A stretch of 64,000 bases of DNA, taken from assembly GCA_947164865.1 (NCBI GenBank), contig CAMUYA010000013.1, forward strand, positions 1 through 64,000. Reading direction: 5' to 3'. The stretch's first letter is position 1; each line of letters opens with the position of its first letter. The notes below the pieces were generated by a model. The model worked only from the letters and a program-made list of their open reading frames with translations. It was not told where the DNA came from and made no database searches. This document shows positions 36,423-45,600 of the stretch, piece by piece. A program made the translations under genes and the position numbers. This DNA is from an uncultured Lachnospiraceae bacterium (GTDB lineage Bacteria > Bacillota > Clostridia > Lachnospirales > Lachnospiraceae).

Positions 36423-37748
36423 TTACCCCATCAGAAAATCGGCTATATTCTGTCCGTCAGCCTTCTTGCCTTTCGCACTTTTGATAAAATCAGCCTTGGG
36501 CAATTCCCGGATCTTGCCTGTATTGCGGCTGCCCTCGCCGTTTCCGGCTTTTTCAAGTCCGTTGAATTCCCAGAGTTTGGACTTGCTTACAAATTCACCC
36601 TTCTCAGGCTTTGTCACCTTGCCAAACTCACTTTTTACCGCACGCTCTTCGAAAGCACTGCGAGACTGCTCTTCCTTCCCGATTCCGGAGCTGCTGCCGT
36701 CGGGGCTTCCTCCCCTTGGATTCGGAATATTGTTTTGGGAGCTCTGTTTTCCGTTTCCGGCTTTATCTTTATTTTTAAACTCCCACTTGACACTCTTTTC
36801 CGCAAGAGCCTTTTCATCGGGCTGGTTCTCGGCCGGATGCCTTCTGGATGAAAGCTTTCCGTTTCCGGTGTACTCTTCTGCGGTAGTGAATTCGAAGCGC
36901 TGTGCCTTTGCTTCAAGCTCGGCCTGAGTAAGCTCCTTTATTCCTACGCCTTCACCTAAGGTCTTGTCGCTGAAAAGAGAATTCTGCGCGGATCTGGTTG
37001 ATTTCTTAATGCCCTTGAATTTATCGTTGTTCTCAGCGGCAAAATTATAATACCTGCGCTTGTTTACCATCTCTCCCTGTGAGATTTCCTTTATCGGGTG
37101 CTGCTGGGAGCTATCGCCCTTACCGTCTTTGAACTTCTCGTCAAACTCCCACTTTCTCGCCCTTTGCTTAAATGTCCTCTCATTGTCTGAGTTCTGCAGG
37201 GGATCCATTGGATAATTTTTGGAATACAGACGCTTTGTATTGCCGAGGGGATTTCCGTTGTCATCAAAGGATGTGTCATCGGCAAACTTCCACTCCGGCT
37301 TGGATGTGGCATCCTCAGGATTTGTCACACAGAACATCTGATTATAACCGATGGTCACGGTTTCGGTGAGAAGGCCTCCCCTTTCTGCGTCCAGACCACC
37401 GTATTCCTTACTCATAACAACAGCTCCGGTAAAGAAATAGTATCTTCCGAAGTCTATCGAGCCGCCTGTATTCTTGCCGACAAAAAGCATCAGGGGCAAT
37501 AACAGCTCAGTGCCGTTTGAGAGAGGATCGTTGAAATCTGTGGCAACATATCTCTCAACCTGAAGCGTGAAGGGTTTGCTTATGGGCTTTCTGCGCATGT
37601 AAACGTAATCGTTCATGCCGCCTTCCTGTATATAATCATATTCGTTTTCTCTTGAGAAAGCGCGAACACTCTTGAGCGGAACATCAAAGGCCCCGTCAAC
37701 CCTGAGCATAAATCTGAAATTGGTAAGAAAATTATATTCTTCCGTCAT
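36423..37748 (-). CDS. Tube-like protein with C-terminal WEF-type repeats
   Basis: A 441-residue protein in two parts. The first ~145 residues resemble the CIS/T4 gp19 tube fold (NFRFMLRVDGAFDVPLKSV, QEGGMNDYVYMRRKPISKPFTLQVER, YNQMFCVTNPE). The rest is low in order but carries a recurring aromatic-x-F motif: EWKF 152, KWEF 199, RYYNF 232, QRFEF 283, KWEF 321, KSEF 372 and LWEF 392. Each follows a short basic helix and precedes a Gly/Ser-rich linker. Such a tail looks like repeated docking sites for a partner. It is probably a special tube or adaptor ring (Afp5-like). Confidence 0.65.
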   Translation of the reverse strand: MTEEYNFLTNFRFMLRVDGAFDVPLKSVRAFSRENEYDYIQEGGMNDYVYMRRKPISKPFTLQVERYVATDFNDPLSNGTELLLPLMLFVGKNTGGSIDFGRYYFFTGAVVMSKEYGGLDAERGGLLTETVTIGYNQMFCVTNPEDATSKPEWKFADDTSFDDNGNPLGNTKRLYSKNYPMDPLQNSDNERTFKQRARKWEFDEKFKDGKGDSSQQHPIKEISQGEMVNKRRYYNFAAENNDKFKGIKKSTRSAQNSLFSDKTLGEGVGIKELTQAELEAKAQRFEFTTAEEYTGNGKLSSRRHPAENQPDEKALAEKSVKWEFKNKDKAGNGKQSSQNNIPNPRGGSPDGSSSGIGKEEQSRSAFEERAVKSEFGKVTKPEKGEFVSKSKLWEFNGLEKAGNGEGSRNTGKIRELPKADFIKSAKGKKADGQNIADFLMG

Positions 37749-37797
37749 GTATATATCTCACTGTATGACAATTAAGCATACCTTACGACATCTTCCG

Positions 37798-38019
37798 TTA
37801 TCTCATTCCTGTCGGAAGCATCTCTAGTATACTCTTTTCTCGTTTGCTGTCTGAGGGATTAAGGTTTTTGTTTATGGAGCTTATCTCCTTACACCATCGC
37901 CTTCGCATCACATGATCCATTGAAAGGACTTCCGCCTCGCTCCAGTGGAAGTAGTAGGAAATGAACGCCATCTCCTTAAAAAGCTCATCCTGAGGGTAGA
38001 GCTTTATCCCTCTCTGGTA
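37798..38019 (-). CDS. P2 GpE-like/DUF6760-type extension, reached by -1 frameshift
   Basis: A 73-codon frame in -1 relative to the tail assembly chaperone. It contains KLYPQDELFKEMAFISYYFH and then WSEAEVLSM...RRRWCKEIS, the pattern of small eCIS proteins and of phage P2 GpE (FHW-x6-M-x6-W). No ATG, GTG or TTG precedes the conserved part. The first in-frame ATG (37969-37971) is inside it, with its Shine-Dalgarno directly abutting. The frame joins the chaperone frame at the heptamer A-AAT-TTT (38019-38025), which would yield a 189-residue fusion as in P2 E/E+E'. An ATA at 38005-38007 overlapping the upstream TAA is a less likely start. Confidence 0.75.
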   Translation of the reverse strand, partial: YQRGIKLYPQDELFKEMAFISYYFHWSEAEVLSMDHVMRRRWCKEISSINKNLNPSDSKREKSILEMLPTGMR

Positions 38020-38366
38020 AAATTTAGCGGAATATCATGCTCCTTCCCGCAATCCGGGCATACAAAATGCATTGTAGGAGGCTCGATATCATTGATACGC
38101 TGATACATATCCTGCAAAAAAGCAAGATCTGCGGTAAACAGCCTTTCCACGATATTGGGTGCTATCGTCGCAACGCCTTCAATCTCGGTTATGACTTCTG
38201 CAAGCAACACTATCGTAAGATATGAAGGGTTCGAGAGCACTCTGGGATCACGCTGTGCGCGCATCTCATCACCTGCCGTGGCAAGTCTCATACGTCCGTT
38301 TCTGTGAATCTCGCCATTGCCGTCAACGTATCCTTTAGGCAGTGTAAATTCAAATTCTGTCTCCAT
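38004..38366 (-). CDS. Tail assembly chaperone with C-terminal zinc ribbon
   Basis: A 120-residue protein. The first ~90 residues have the pattern of phage tail assembly chaperones: FEFTLPKGYVDGNGEIHRNG, RLATAGDEM, then YLTIVLLAEVITEIEGV and a conserved LFTADLAFLQDMY. It ends in a zinc-ribbon half, FVCPDCGKEHDIPLNF. In phages such proteins coat the tape measure before the tube forms and exist as a short and a frameshifted long form. The zero frame stops at 38004-38006, four codons past the slippery AAT-TTT, where the -1 frame continues into a GpE-like domain. The start follows CAGGAGAACAAGGATC. Confidence 0.8.
   Translation of the reverse strand: METEFEFTLPKGYVDGNGEIHRNGRMRLATAGDEMRAQRDPRVLSNPSYLTIVLLAEVITEIEGVATIAPNIVERLFTADLAFLQDMYQRINDIEPPTMHFVCPDCGKEHDIPLNFTREG
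38019..38048 (-). promoter_or_regulatory. Candidate -1 programmed frameshift site
   Basis: The heptamer AAATTTT lies at 38019-38025, and the zero-frame codons are CTA-AAT-TTT, so it matches X-XXY-YYZ. Fourteen nucleotides upstream is GGGAAGGAG (38040-38048), a strong Shine-Dalgarno-like sequence inside the coding region, a known stimulator of -1 shifts in bacteria. Slippage leads directly into the open GpE-like frame. Confidence 0.7.
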
Positions 38367-38404
38367 GATCCTTGTTCTCCTGATTTACTTCACGCAATAC
38401 AGAT

Positions 38405-38475
38405 GCTCCGCTCCCCGGGAGCTTATGCAATTCTGCCGACATTCGCAAATCGCAGAATTGCCCTGTAAGGGCAAT
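38405..38475 (-). other. Cluster of three hairpins after the tube gene
   Basis: The 134-bp gap between the tube gene and the chaperone gene holds three stems. They are ATTGCCC/GGGCAAT (38457-38463 with 38469-38475), GCAATTCTGC/GCAGAATTGC (38427-38436 with 38452-38461), and a GC-rich GCTCC/GGAGC (38405-38409 with 38418-38422). The first two share 38457-38461, so they cannot form together. A 22-codon ATG frame (MSKKRDCPYR...) crosses the gap without a ribosome binding site. This may be an mRNA stabiliser/attenuator that keeps tube mRNA high, or a dispersed palindromic repeat. Confidence 0.55.
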
Positions 38476-38500
38476 CCCGCTTTTTGCTCATGTTCTTGCG

Positions 38501-38998
38501 TTAGTTAGGTATTACCAACTCTTCGTAAGCAAGTTCTACAGACTCGATAGCAACATCGGAGGTCTTTGCGTCAAGCTCGGGTCCGGTGTACTTTGCTACC
38601 CATGCATTGGTAAGAAGCCATACTCTGGTTCCGGTAATGCTGGTTGCGATAGTCTGGGGAGAACCGCCGTTGATATCGATAAGCTCGATCTGAACTTCGT
38701 TTCTGGGAATCTCTCCACGAACCTCGGATACACATTCCTGAATCCATGTCTTGAATGCGGAATCAAGAGTGTAGCCGAAACGAAGGGTGATATTTCCGTG
38801 CTTAACAAGGCCCGGAATCTTTACGGGTGCCAGGGAGTTTGCATTGCCCTGGCGGAACTCGATCACATCCACCGAAGCATCGATTCCCGTTACCTGTGAA
38901 AATGCGGCAGTACCTTCCACATTCGCCACACGTACAAGGAAATTCATTTTTGTAAGGGGATATGATAAGCCTTTACTGTTTTCATAAGGACTAGCCAT
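38501..38998 (-). CDS. CIS inner tube protein (gp19/Hcp-like, Afp1/5 type)
   Basis: A 165-residue T4 gp19-type tube protein: LTKMNFLVRVANVEGTAAFS, VTGIDASVDVIEFRQGN, PGLVKHGNITLRFGYTLDS and a final ESVELAYEELVIPN. Hexamers of it stack to form the rigid inner tube carrying cargo. The start follows AGGAGAAATAATTA. It lies directly after the sheath gene and before a hairpin cluster that may raise its mRNA relative to the later genes, fitting its high copy number in the particle. Confidence 0.93.
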   Translation of the reverse strand: MASPYENSKGLSYPLTKMNFLVRVANVEGTAAFSQVTGIDASVDVIEFRQGNANSLAPVKIPGLVKHGNITLRFGYTLDSAFKTWIQECVSEVRGEIPRNEVQIELIDINGGSPQTIATSITGTRVWLLTNAWVAKYTGPELDAKTSDVAIESVELAYEELVIPN

Positions 38999-39055
38999 TA
39001 ATTATTTCTCCTTTTCTTGTTTTAGTGAACGAACAATCCGTTAATCAGTTCCCTA

Positions 39056-40816
39056 TTATTCCTCTCCGCCTTCACTGCCGCCGGTCTCGGAGGTGTGCTG
39101 TGTGAGACGGAAGATCACGAACTCAGCGGGACGGCTGGGAGCGATACCGATATTGCAGATAAGTCTGCCGTTTCTGATATCGTCTGCGCTCATGGTGGAA
39201 GGTCCTATCTCTACGAAATAAGCCTCTCCGGGTGAACCGCCTGTCAGCATGCCCGTTCTCCAGAGTCCATCGAGGAAGGAAGTGATGGTAAGTGATACTC
39301 TCTGCCACAATGTGTTGTCGTTGGGCTCGAATACAACCCAGTTGGTAGATGCCTTGATGCTCTCCATAACATAGATGAAGAGACGTCTGATGTTGACATA
39401 CTTGAATGCGCTGTTCTGAGAAGCTGTTCTCGCACCCCAGATACGGATTCCTTCACCGGGTATCGCACGGATAAGGTTAACTCCTTCGGGGTTAAGGATA
39501 TCCTGCTCATCCTTGGTGTAATTAACCTTTACGCCTGTGCAGAAGATTGCCTCGTTTGCAGGTGCCTTGTGTACTCCGCGGGTGATGTCGGTACGTGAAT
39601 ATACGCCCATAACAGCTCCTGAAGGAGGAACAAAGTCGGACTTGTTTGAACCTCTGTCAAATACCTGGATCCAGGGATGATACATAGCAGCGTAGGTGCT
39701 GTCGATAAGTCCGCGATACTTAACGAGCTCGTCGGTCTTATACATATCCTTGGGCATATCGATAACCGCGAAACGGCTCTTTGTGTTCTCGCAGTGAGCT
39801 ACGAGAGCAACGATAACCTCGGGGATGGTCACTCCGGGAACTGCAAGGATGTTGACATTGTCATTCTCAAGGAAGCTCTGGATACCTGTACGTCCCTCAG
39901 GGCCGTCATCGGTTCCGATAAATGTAAGAGCGTTAACCTTTGCGATGCTGCCGTCAGCTCCGCCTTCAAGAGTGAAGCTTCCTTCGGTGATACCCTTGCC
40001 GAGGATATTCTCTACAGGGTTTCCGATCTCCTTGATGGGAGTGTCGTCCTTAGCGCCGTCAGCGGGCTTGGAAACAGCTTCTTTAACTGTCTTAGCCTCA
40101 ATAGTGATAAGCTTGCTTCCTGCAAGTTTGGAGCTGATGTAGGAAGGAGAAGAAGCATTGAGGGTAAGGTCGAAGAAATTCTCCTGTGCCTCGTTATAAC
40201 GTACTGACATGTCAAAAGTAACAAGTTTAACAACGTTCTTGGGGATCATGTCCGCATCAACGGGATCTGCCTTGAACTTGTTCTCAAAGGTGATCTGCTC
40301 GTCATAGATCATTGCAATACGGTTGTATTCGCCGTTGAACTCAACGATATCGCCTTCTCTGAAGCCTTCTGCGCTCTTTGCCTTGTAGACATTCTTGCCT
40401 ACTGCCTCAAGAAGCTGCATCTTCTTCTTGGTAACTGTCTTTAATGAAACCTGAATGCGGTTTCCCCACTTACCTTCATTTGCTGCGGTAACCTTAAGGA
40501 TACCCATCTTCTTGGATGCGCAAACCGCATCTTCGGGTGCAACACGTGATACATAGCAACGTGTACCGCCGTTTACAAAGAACTGCTCAACTGCATTTGC
40601 GAGGAAACGGTAATCTCCGTGTGTGTACTCGCTAAGGAAGCCGCCAAACTGCTGCTTGAAGCTCTTAAAACTTGTTACAAGAAGGGGAGCTCCCTTGGTG
40701 GGGCCTTTCTCTGCAAGACCGATAAAGCCGCCTGTGCTTGTTCCTACCCCTTCTACGCTCCGTGGAGAATTGTCATATTCTTCGACGTATACTCCGGGAC
40801 TAAAATATTCAGCCAT
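39056..40816 (-). CDS. CIS contractile sheath protein (Afp2-4 type)
   Basis: A 586-residue sheath protein. The N-terminus MAEYFSPGVYVEEYDNSPRS and VGTSTGGFIGLAEKGP are the sheath signature, and FLANAVEQFFVNGGTRCYVSRV follows. The C-terminal part has PGEGIRIWGARTAS, YVNIRRLFIYVMESIKASTNWVVFEPND and a final IAPSRPAEFVIFRLTQHT, the conserved sheath core and linker. It is a single sheath gene, where AFP has three. The start is the ATG after AAAGGAGAAAATCAG; 13 further codons upstream are open but unsupported. Confidence 0.95.
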   Translation of the reverse strand: MAEYFSPGVYVEEYDNSPRSVEGVGTSTGGFIGLAEKGPTKGAPLLVTSFKSFKQQFGGFLSEYTHGDYRFLANAVEQFFVNGGTRCYVSRVAPEDAVCASKKMGILKVTAANEGKWGNRIQVSLKTVTKKKMQLLEAVGKNVYKAKSAEGFREGDIVEFNGEYNRIAMIYDEQITFENKFKADPVDADMIPKNVVKLVTFDMSVRYNEAQENFFDLTLNASSPSYISSKLAGSKLITIEAKTVKEAVSKPADGAKDDTPIKEIGNPVENILGKGITEGSFTLEGGADGSIAKVNALTFIGTDDGPEGRTGIQSFLENDNVNILAVPGVTIPEVIVALVAHCENTKSRFAVIDMPKDMYKTDELVKYRGLIDSTYAAMYHPWIQVFDRGSNKSDFVPPSGAVMGVYSRTDITRGVHKAPANEAIFCTGVKVNYTKDEQDILNPEGVNLIRAIPGEGIRIWGARTASQNSAFKYVNIRRLFIYVMESIKASTNWVVFEPNDNTLWQRVSLTITSFLDGLWRTGMLTGGSPGEAYFVEIGPSTMSADDIRNGRLICNIGIAPSRPAEFVIFRLTQHTSETGGSEGGEE

Positions 40817-40851
40817 AAACTGATTTTCTCCTTTCGTTTTTTTATGAACGT

Positions 40852-41238
40852 TCAATTAATCATTACTTTGGTCTGACCGGGATTCACAATACTTATCGAT
40901 CCCGCAAAACTGCACATGCACTTTGAATCAAGCGTAAGGCAGGGTTTTCCGCCGACAAGTGTCTTTGCTCCTCCCATCCAGGTGCCTGCCACAGTCGGCA
41001 TACAGGGCTGCGGAGTAAGGACTCCCAGAGCGGCGGCGGTTGCAGCCGACACAGCAGGATTGGCAAGTGATGTACACATGGCAAACGGCGAAATATTTGC
41101 TCCTCCGGCGATGTCCGTCATCAGACAGATCGGTTTCCCGTCCGCCAGCACTGTAAAATTATTTGTCGAATTAAGTGTACCCGGTGCCGTTCCAAAGCTG
41201 CATACACAGCTTGCACCGTTAACCACGGCAACTGACAT
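40852..41238 (-). CDS. PAAR-like spike tip protein (DUF4280 type)
   Basis: A 128-residue protein with the DUF4280 pattern: ASCVCSFGTAPGTLN near the start, ADGKPICLMTDIAGGANISPF, AMCTSLANP, QPCMPTVAGTWMGG and a last CMCSFAGSISIVNPGQ. The paired cysteines probably bind zinc or iron at the sharp tip of the spike, as PAAR proteins do. It lies beside the sheath gene, not beside the spike gene as in AFP. The start follows AAGGATCAGTAA. Confidence 0.85.
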   Translation of the reverse strand: MSVAVVNGASCVCSFGTAPGTLNSTNNFTVLADGKPICLMTDIAGGANISPFAMCTSLANPAVSAATAAALGVLTPQPCMPTVAGTWMGGAKTLVGGKPCLTLDSKCMCSFAGSISIVNPGQTKVMIN

Positions 41239-41252
41239 TTACTGATCCTTCC

Positions 41253-41996
41253 TCAGTCAAGACCGGTGATCTCGCTCTCCGCGAAATCAACTTTTTTGTA
41301 TCTGATCTGACCGTTCACAACATATTTGATAAGGTACCTGAGGTTTTTCCCGTCATCACGTATCCTGAAAAGGTACGTTCCATCCTCCCAGATCTGACCG
41401 TAAATAATACGGCATATCTGTGAATTCGGGAGTATTTCCTCGTCCGGATTCTTTCGTATCCGGAATTTCTTTTCAGAGAGTTCCTCTTCGATCTCAATGA
41501 CTTCAAAGGTTGTCTTCTCTGCGTTGAACACTCCGTAACGTCCGTCAGTGAGGTTTACTCTTCTGTTTGGCGCAAACACTGTCATGATGCGCTTCTTCTG
41601 ATCAAGCTCCCTGATGGTCGTAACGGCTCTGCCGGGATGGATGGCTTCTAATCTCTCAAGTCCGGAAAGGCGACCCTTAAGTGTGATAAGAGCTTCTCCT
41701 TTGGATGTATTCTCTGACGGTATCAGGAATACGTCTATCGAGGGAAGTATGCTGTCCAGCTCCTCATAGTCAACTTTTAAGGTTTGGGGTTCGTATCCAT
41801 ATACTATTACCTGCATAAGACAATTTTCTCTGCCGATGTTGATGAATACGTAGCTTCCCTCGCCGCGTGGACTGGCGGTGATCGACTCACCGTCTCTGAT
41901 AAAGCGGACATTTCTCTCATCCACCGCAAACCCTGTTGTTGAATCCTTTAACATGATCAGCAGATCAAGTTTTGCGCGGATAACTGCCTTCTCCAT
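41253..41996 (-). CDS. Beta-rich CIS accessory protein
   Basis: A 247-residue protein I do not recognise. It has an N-terminal Ig-like segment (IRAKLDLLIMLKDSTTGFAV, GSYVFINIGRENCLMQV, GYEPQTLKVDYEELDS) and a C-terminal beta-rich half with YLFRIRDDGKNLRYLIKYVV. No signal peptide or membrane segment. It sits between the tail terminator and the PAAR-like gene in a run of structural genes, so a role in the distal cap or tip is likely by context. The start follows GGAGGAAACCGGAA. Confidence 0.65.
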   Translation of the reverse strand: MEKAVIRAKLDLLIMLKDSTTGFAVDERNVRFIRDGESITASPRGEGSYVFINIGRENCLMQVIVYGYEPQTLKVDYEELDSILPSIDVFLIPSENTSKGEALITLKGRLSGLERLEAIHPGRAVTTIRELDQKKRIMTVFAPNRRVNLTDGRYGVFNAEKTTFEVIEIEEELSEKKFRIRKNPDEEILPNSQICRIIYGQIWEDGTYLFRIRDDGKNLRYLIKYVVNGQIRYKKVDFAESEITGLD

Positions 41997-42056
41997 TTCC
42001 GGTTTCCTCCTTTCCGGCCGGCAGGTTTATCTCTGCCTCTTGGTGGTGGTCGTCTG

Positions 42057-42653
42057 TTAATCTTTATCCACCCCCTCACCTGTTACATTCAGCGAGAACT
42101 GTGCATCAACAACACGAGGAGTATTGATGACGAGTTCGCTGGATACATATACGGGTGCCGCCTTATAAAAGAGCGATATCTGATAAGGCTTGTTTATCGC
42201 ACTCCACACCCTTACTTTCTCCTCAAGACTGATCTTCGCCTGTGTGAGAACAATCGGAGGTTCCTGAGTATCCAGCCAGTTCTGAAGCTGGTTCGGAAGT
42301 ACTGAATTGTTATCCGAAACAATCTGTGCGCACTTTCCGATGATCTTTTGGAAGTCCTGGTCCTTAAGACCTGCCTGGCCTCCCGAATTTATAAACACCA
42401 TATAGTAAAGACTATACGGCTTTGGCGGCGGCTGAAGCTGGTATTTGCCCCGTCTTACCGTCGGCGGCGGAGCAACCGTGTCATCCTCTTTGATATCATA
42501 CAGATACAGCCCGAGGATATAGTCAACATCCTGCGATGCTGGTGATGAAACCTCTATATTGTTGGGCGAGGGTATCGGCTCCGGACACATCTTTTTTCTG
42601 AGGACATTGATTATGTAGTTACTTACATCTGAGATTATTGTATAATCTGCCAT
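42057..42653 (-). CDS. Tail terminator, Pvc16/Afp16 N-terminal type (DUF4255)
   Basis: A 198-residue protein with the Pvc16 signature: MADYTIISDVSNYIINVLRK, IEVSSPASQDVDYILGLYLYDIKEDD and KPYSLYYMVFINSGGQAGLKDQDF. The family forms the hexameric cap that ends tube and sheath. It is the first structural CIS gene in transcription order, starting 5 bp after the stop of the giant secreted protein gene behind AAGGAATAAACAG. The tight spacing shows that the particle genes are co-transcribed with the secreted proteins. Confidence 0.92.
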   Translation of the reverse strand: MADYTIISDVSNYIINVLRKKMCPEPIPSPNNIEVSSPASQDVDYILGLYLYDIKEDDTVAPPPTVRRGKYQLQPPPKPYSLYYMVFINSGGQAGLKDQDFQKIIGKCAQIVSDNNSVLPNQLQNWLDTQEPPIVLTQAKISLEEKVRVWSAINKPYQISLFYKAAPVYVSSELVINTPRVVDAQFSLNVTGEGVDKD

Positions 42654-42657
42654 CTGT

Positions 42658-45600
42658 TTATTCCTTTTTTGCGTTTTCACCGAGTATCCCGGCTATTTCC
42701 GTAATGATCTGATCCATTCCCGGAGTTATGAGTATCGCCCAGTCGGTATTATCAACATAAGCACACCCGCATCCCATATATTTCCGTGCAAAATCTTCCG
42801 TGATGTAACAGTATTTCTCATTGCTTCCCCTGCGCAGATATTCATCTGTCTGCTCTCCGGCCGCTTTATCCATGTTGTCGGTATCGGAGCTATTCTTGGC
42901 AACAAGCGTTTTACCCACCGTGAATGTATAGCTTGCGGATCCGTTATTGATCTGGCTCATGGTTATGTCCGCGCTGCCGTCTTTACGCACGTATCTGAAA
43001 CCGGTATACATTCTGCAGTTATCCACAGCGGCAAGTGATACATATTCGGTTGATCTGTCATCCAGATACTGCCTGTAAATACATGCGCTTCCGTTCCTGA
43101 TAAGCTCGTCCAAAAGATTTCGCATGTAGTCATAAAGCCCGCTGTCGGTGTCACCGTAAGTAATATCCGCAAGATAAGCCACTATGGCCGCCTTCTGGGC
43201 ATCATTACTGTTATCGAAAGTATCGCCTATAAGATCATCGGCCTCACCGGTTGTAAGATCCCTGTAAATATCAAGTCCTTTTCCGCTGTCAGACATCTGT
43301 CTTCCCTCGGGGACTGCAGTCTTATCTTTTGCTCTGTCGGCATATTCCACCGCGTCGTCTCCGAACTGCTTCAGAACATCTTCCGCATCTCCGAGATCAG
43401 CCGCCACCGTAACGAGCCTGTCGATGTCTCCCTTTACATCATACCCCTCTGTATCCTTTGAATCAAGCATTGCTGCGAGTATCTCCGACTCGGCATCGGG
43501 TCTGCCGGAAACTGCATGCGTTTCGTCAAGATCGGGATTAACCGTGTCTCTTCCCGCTTCACCGCCGGTCTCTGCAGCCTGTGCATCGGCGAGCATCTTC
43601 AGCAGAGCCTCTATCTTCTTTGCTCTGACAAGGTCATCCTCCTCAATCGCCCGTTCCAGTTCCTCTTCCAGATCGCTTTGCAGCCCATCGTCATCATCCT
43701 CCTCTTCATCCGTATCAGCCCTCTCTTTAAGAGCCCTCAGAAGGTTCTCAAGCCAGTCTATGTGGCTTTCTATAACTGCTCCGTCACCGGTGGTAAGGAA
43801 ACTGTTTCTTATGCCGTAAGCATATTCGAGCCTGCCTTCCACATATATTATCGCATCCTGTACGCTTTCCCTGTCGGACAGTGCTTTAATATAAAACTGA
43901 TAATCATGACAGCTTTCTTCGGTCCTGTTTTTTCTGAAATCCGACATTGAAAACGGGAGTAACCATCCGTAGAGAAGATCGATCTCACGATCTTCGTGTA
44001 CCTTCTCGTCCTTATTGATGTTGACCAGATCGGTCAGCATCTGAAGGTAGGGCATGCAGGAATCTATGTCGGGGGCATTTGCTGCCACTGCCCTTGAGAG
44101 AAGATATTTCGCATAATCGGAAGCTGTCTCTCCTCTCCTGATGCTCTTTTTTTCGTATTCGGTACGTGCCGCAAGACATTCTTTTATCGCATCTTCTATT
44201 AACTGCGTAAGGTCGGGATCCTCGTCAAACGAATAACCCGAGTAAGCATTCATGTATTTGAACTGCCTTCCGTAGGCGGGAGTCCCGGTTGCGGCTGCAT
44301 TCCTGAGGAAATACAGAGTAGGTGCAAAGCTTAATTTGTCTGCCTTCAGATATGTTAAGGATTTCTCCTGATAATCCTTAAGCGCGGCTTCGATCTTGGG
44401 AAGCCTCTCCTCAAGAGAAGGTGTTGTCGACAATACTTCTTCGGCAACTTCGGTGCTTATGGTCCTTACCCTGTTTATATCTTTAAGCTCTCCCGAAAGG
44501 ATTTTTTTCTCATCTTTGCTGACATCCTCTCCGTCCTGCATCTGGGAAGTATTCTCGGCCTCGGCCTTGATAAACTCCGCTTTCAGCACTCCAAGAGCTT
44601 TCTCTATGCTGTCATTAGCGGCGAGCTGACTCTTTATGCTCGCTTCTTCAATGTTCAAAAGATTGATGGAGTGGGTGTATGGAGTATCCCCTTCCTCATC
44701 TTCGTATATTTCGATCTTGCTTATCTCATCGGCGATTATGTCCGCCTTCTTGTTAAGCTCTTCAAGATAAGCTTTTGCCACTCTAATACAGTTGTTTTTT
44801 CCTTCAATTCTCTTTTCGTTTTTCTCTTTTTTATCCTTTAACGCAGCAAGTTTATCTTCGTGCTTCTTCTCGGCTTTGAGAAGTTCATCCAGCTCTGCGT
44901 TCTTTGTTTCAACAGCTTCTTTCTTTTCCCTGTAGCTTTCCTCGATGCCCGAAACTTCGTCGAAGGCCTTCTTCAGATCCGAAAGCATGCTGTTCCCGCT
45001 TTCGTCCTGAGCAAGCATCGATCCCTGTTTTTCATCTATACCGGCATCTATCCGGGCCAGCTCATCTTCAAGGGACTGTTTCCCGTTGCCGGTGAGCTCG
45101 TTATACTCGTCCAGAAGTGCATTTATCTCATCCTCAAGAGCAAGATCGGCTTCCAGAGAAGCAATGGTTTCTCCGAGGGAATTCAGTTTTCTGCGAGCCG
45201 CATCCAGCAGCGGTTTTAAGTCTTCCACGACATCGGTCTGTTTTTCCACACGCCGGTCCGCTTCTGTCTTTTTGTCGGGATCGTATGTTTTTGAGCTGTC
45301 AACAGTCGCGGTAAATCTGCTCTTTGTATAACTGTCGGCATCCCACTTGTATTCCTCGAGGCGCACAGATTCATTTAATAAAGACTCCTGCACATATTCG
45401 GAATATGACTTAACCTCTTCATATTCCCGTCTCGAATCTTCAAGCAGCTTTTCTTTTCCTTTTGCGGCATCATACCTGTCGGTAAGCTCCTGTATCCGGG
45501 CTTCAAGCTCTGCTTTTCTGCTCTGATACGCTTCAAGCTTATCTTCTTTTTCTTTTTTGAGTGCGGCCACTTCCCCGGTTATCTCATCCGTCTCGGAAAG

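Noticed and set aside
38005..38007. ATA as start codon of the GpE-like frame
   Set aside because: It overlaps the upstream TAA in an ATAA arrangement, which is suggestive, but ATA initiation is rare and the in-frame slippery heptamer with an internal Shine-Dalgarno explains the missing start better.
38420..38490. 22-codon micro-ORF (MSKKRDCPYR...) in the tube-chaperone gap
   Set aside because: No ribosome binding site, and the sequence is dictated by two overlapping hairpins; treated as an RNA structure.
23550..42653. Contractile prophage or R-type bacteriocin (diffocin-like)
   Set aside because: No lysis genes, integrase, terminase or capsid genes; AAA+ ATPases, Pvc16-type terminator, DUF4280 tip and Afp7-like proteins point to a CIS.
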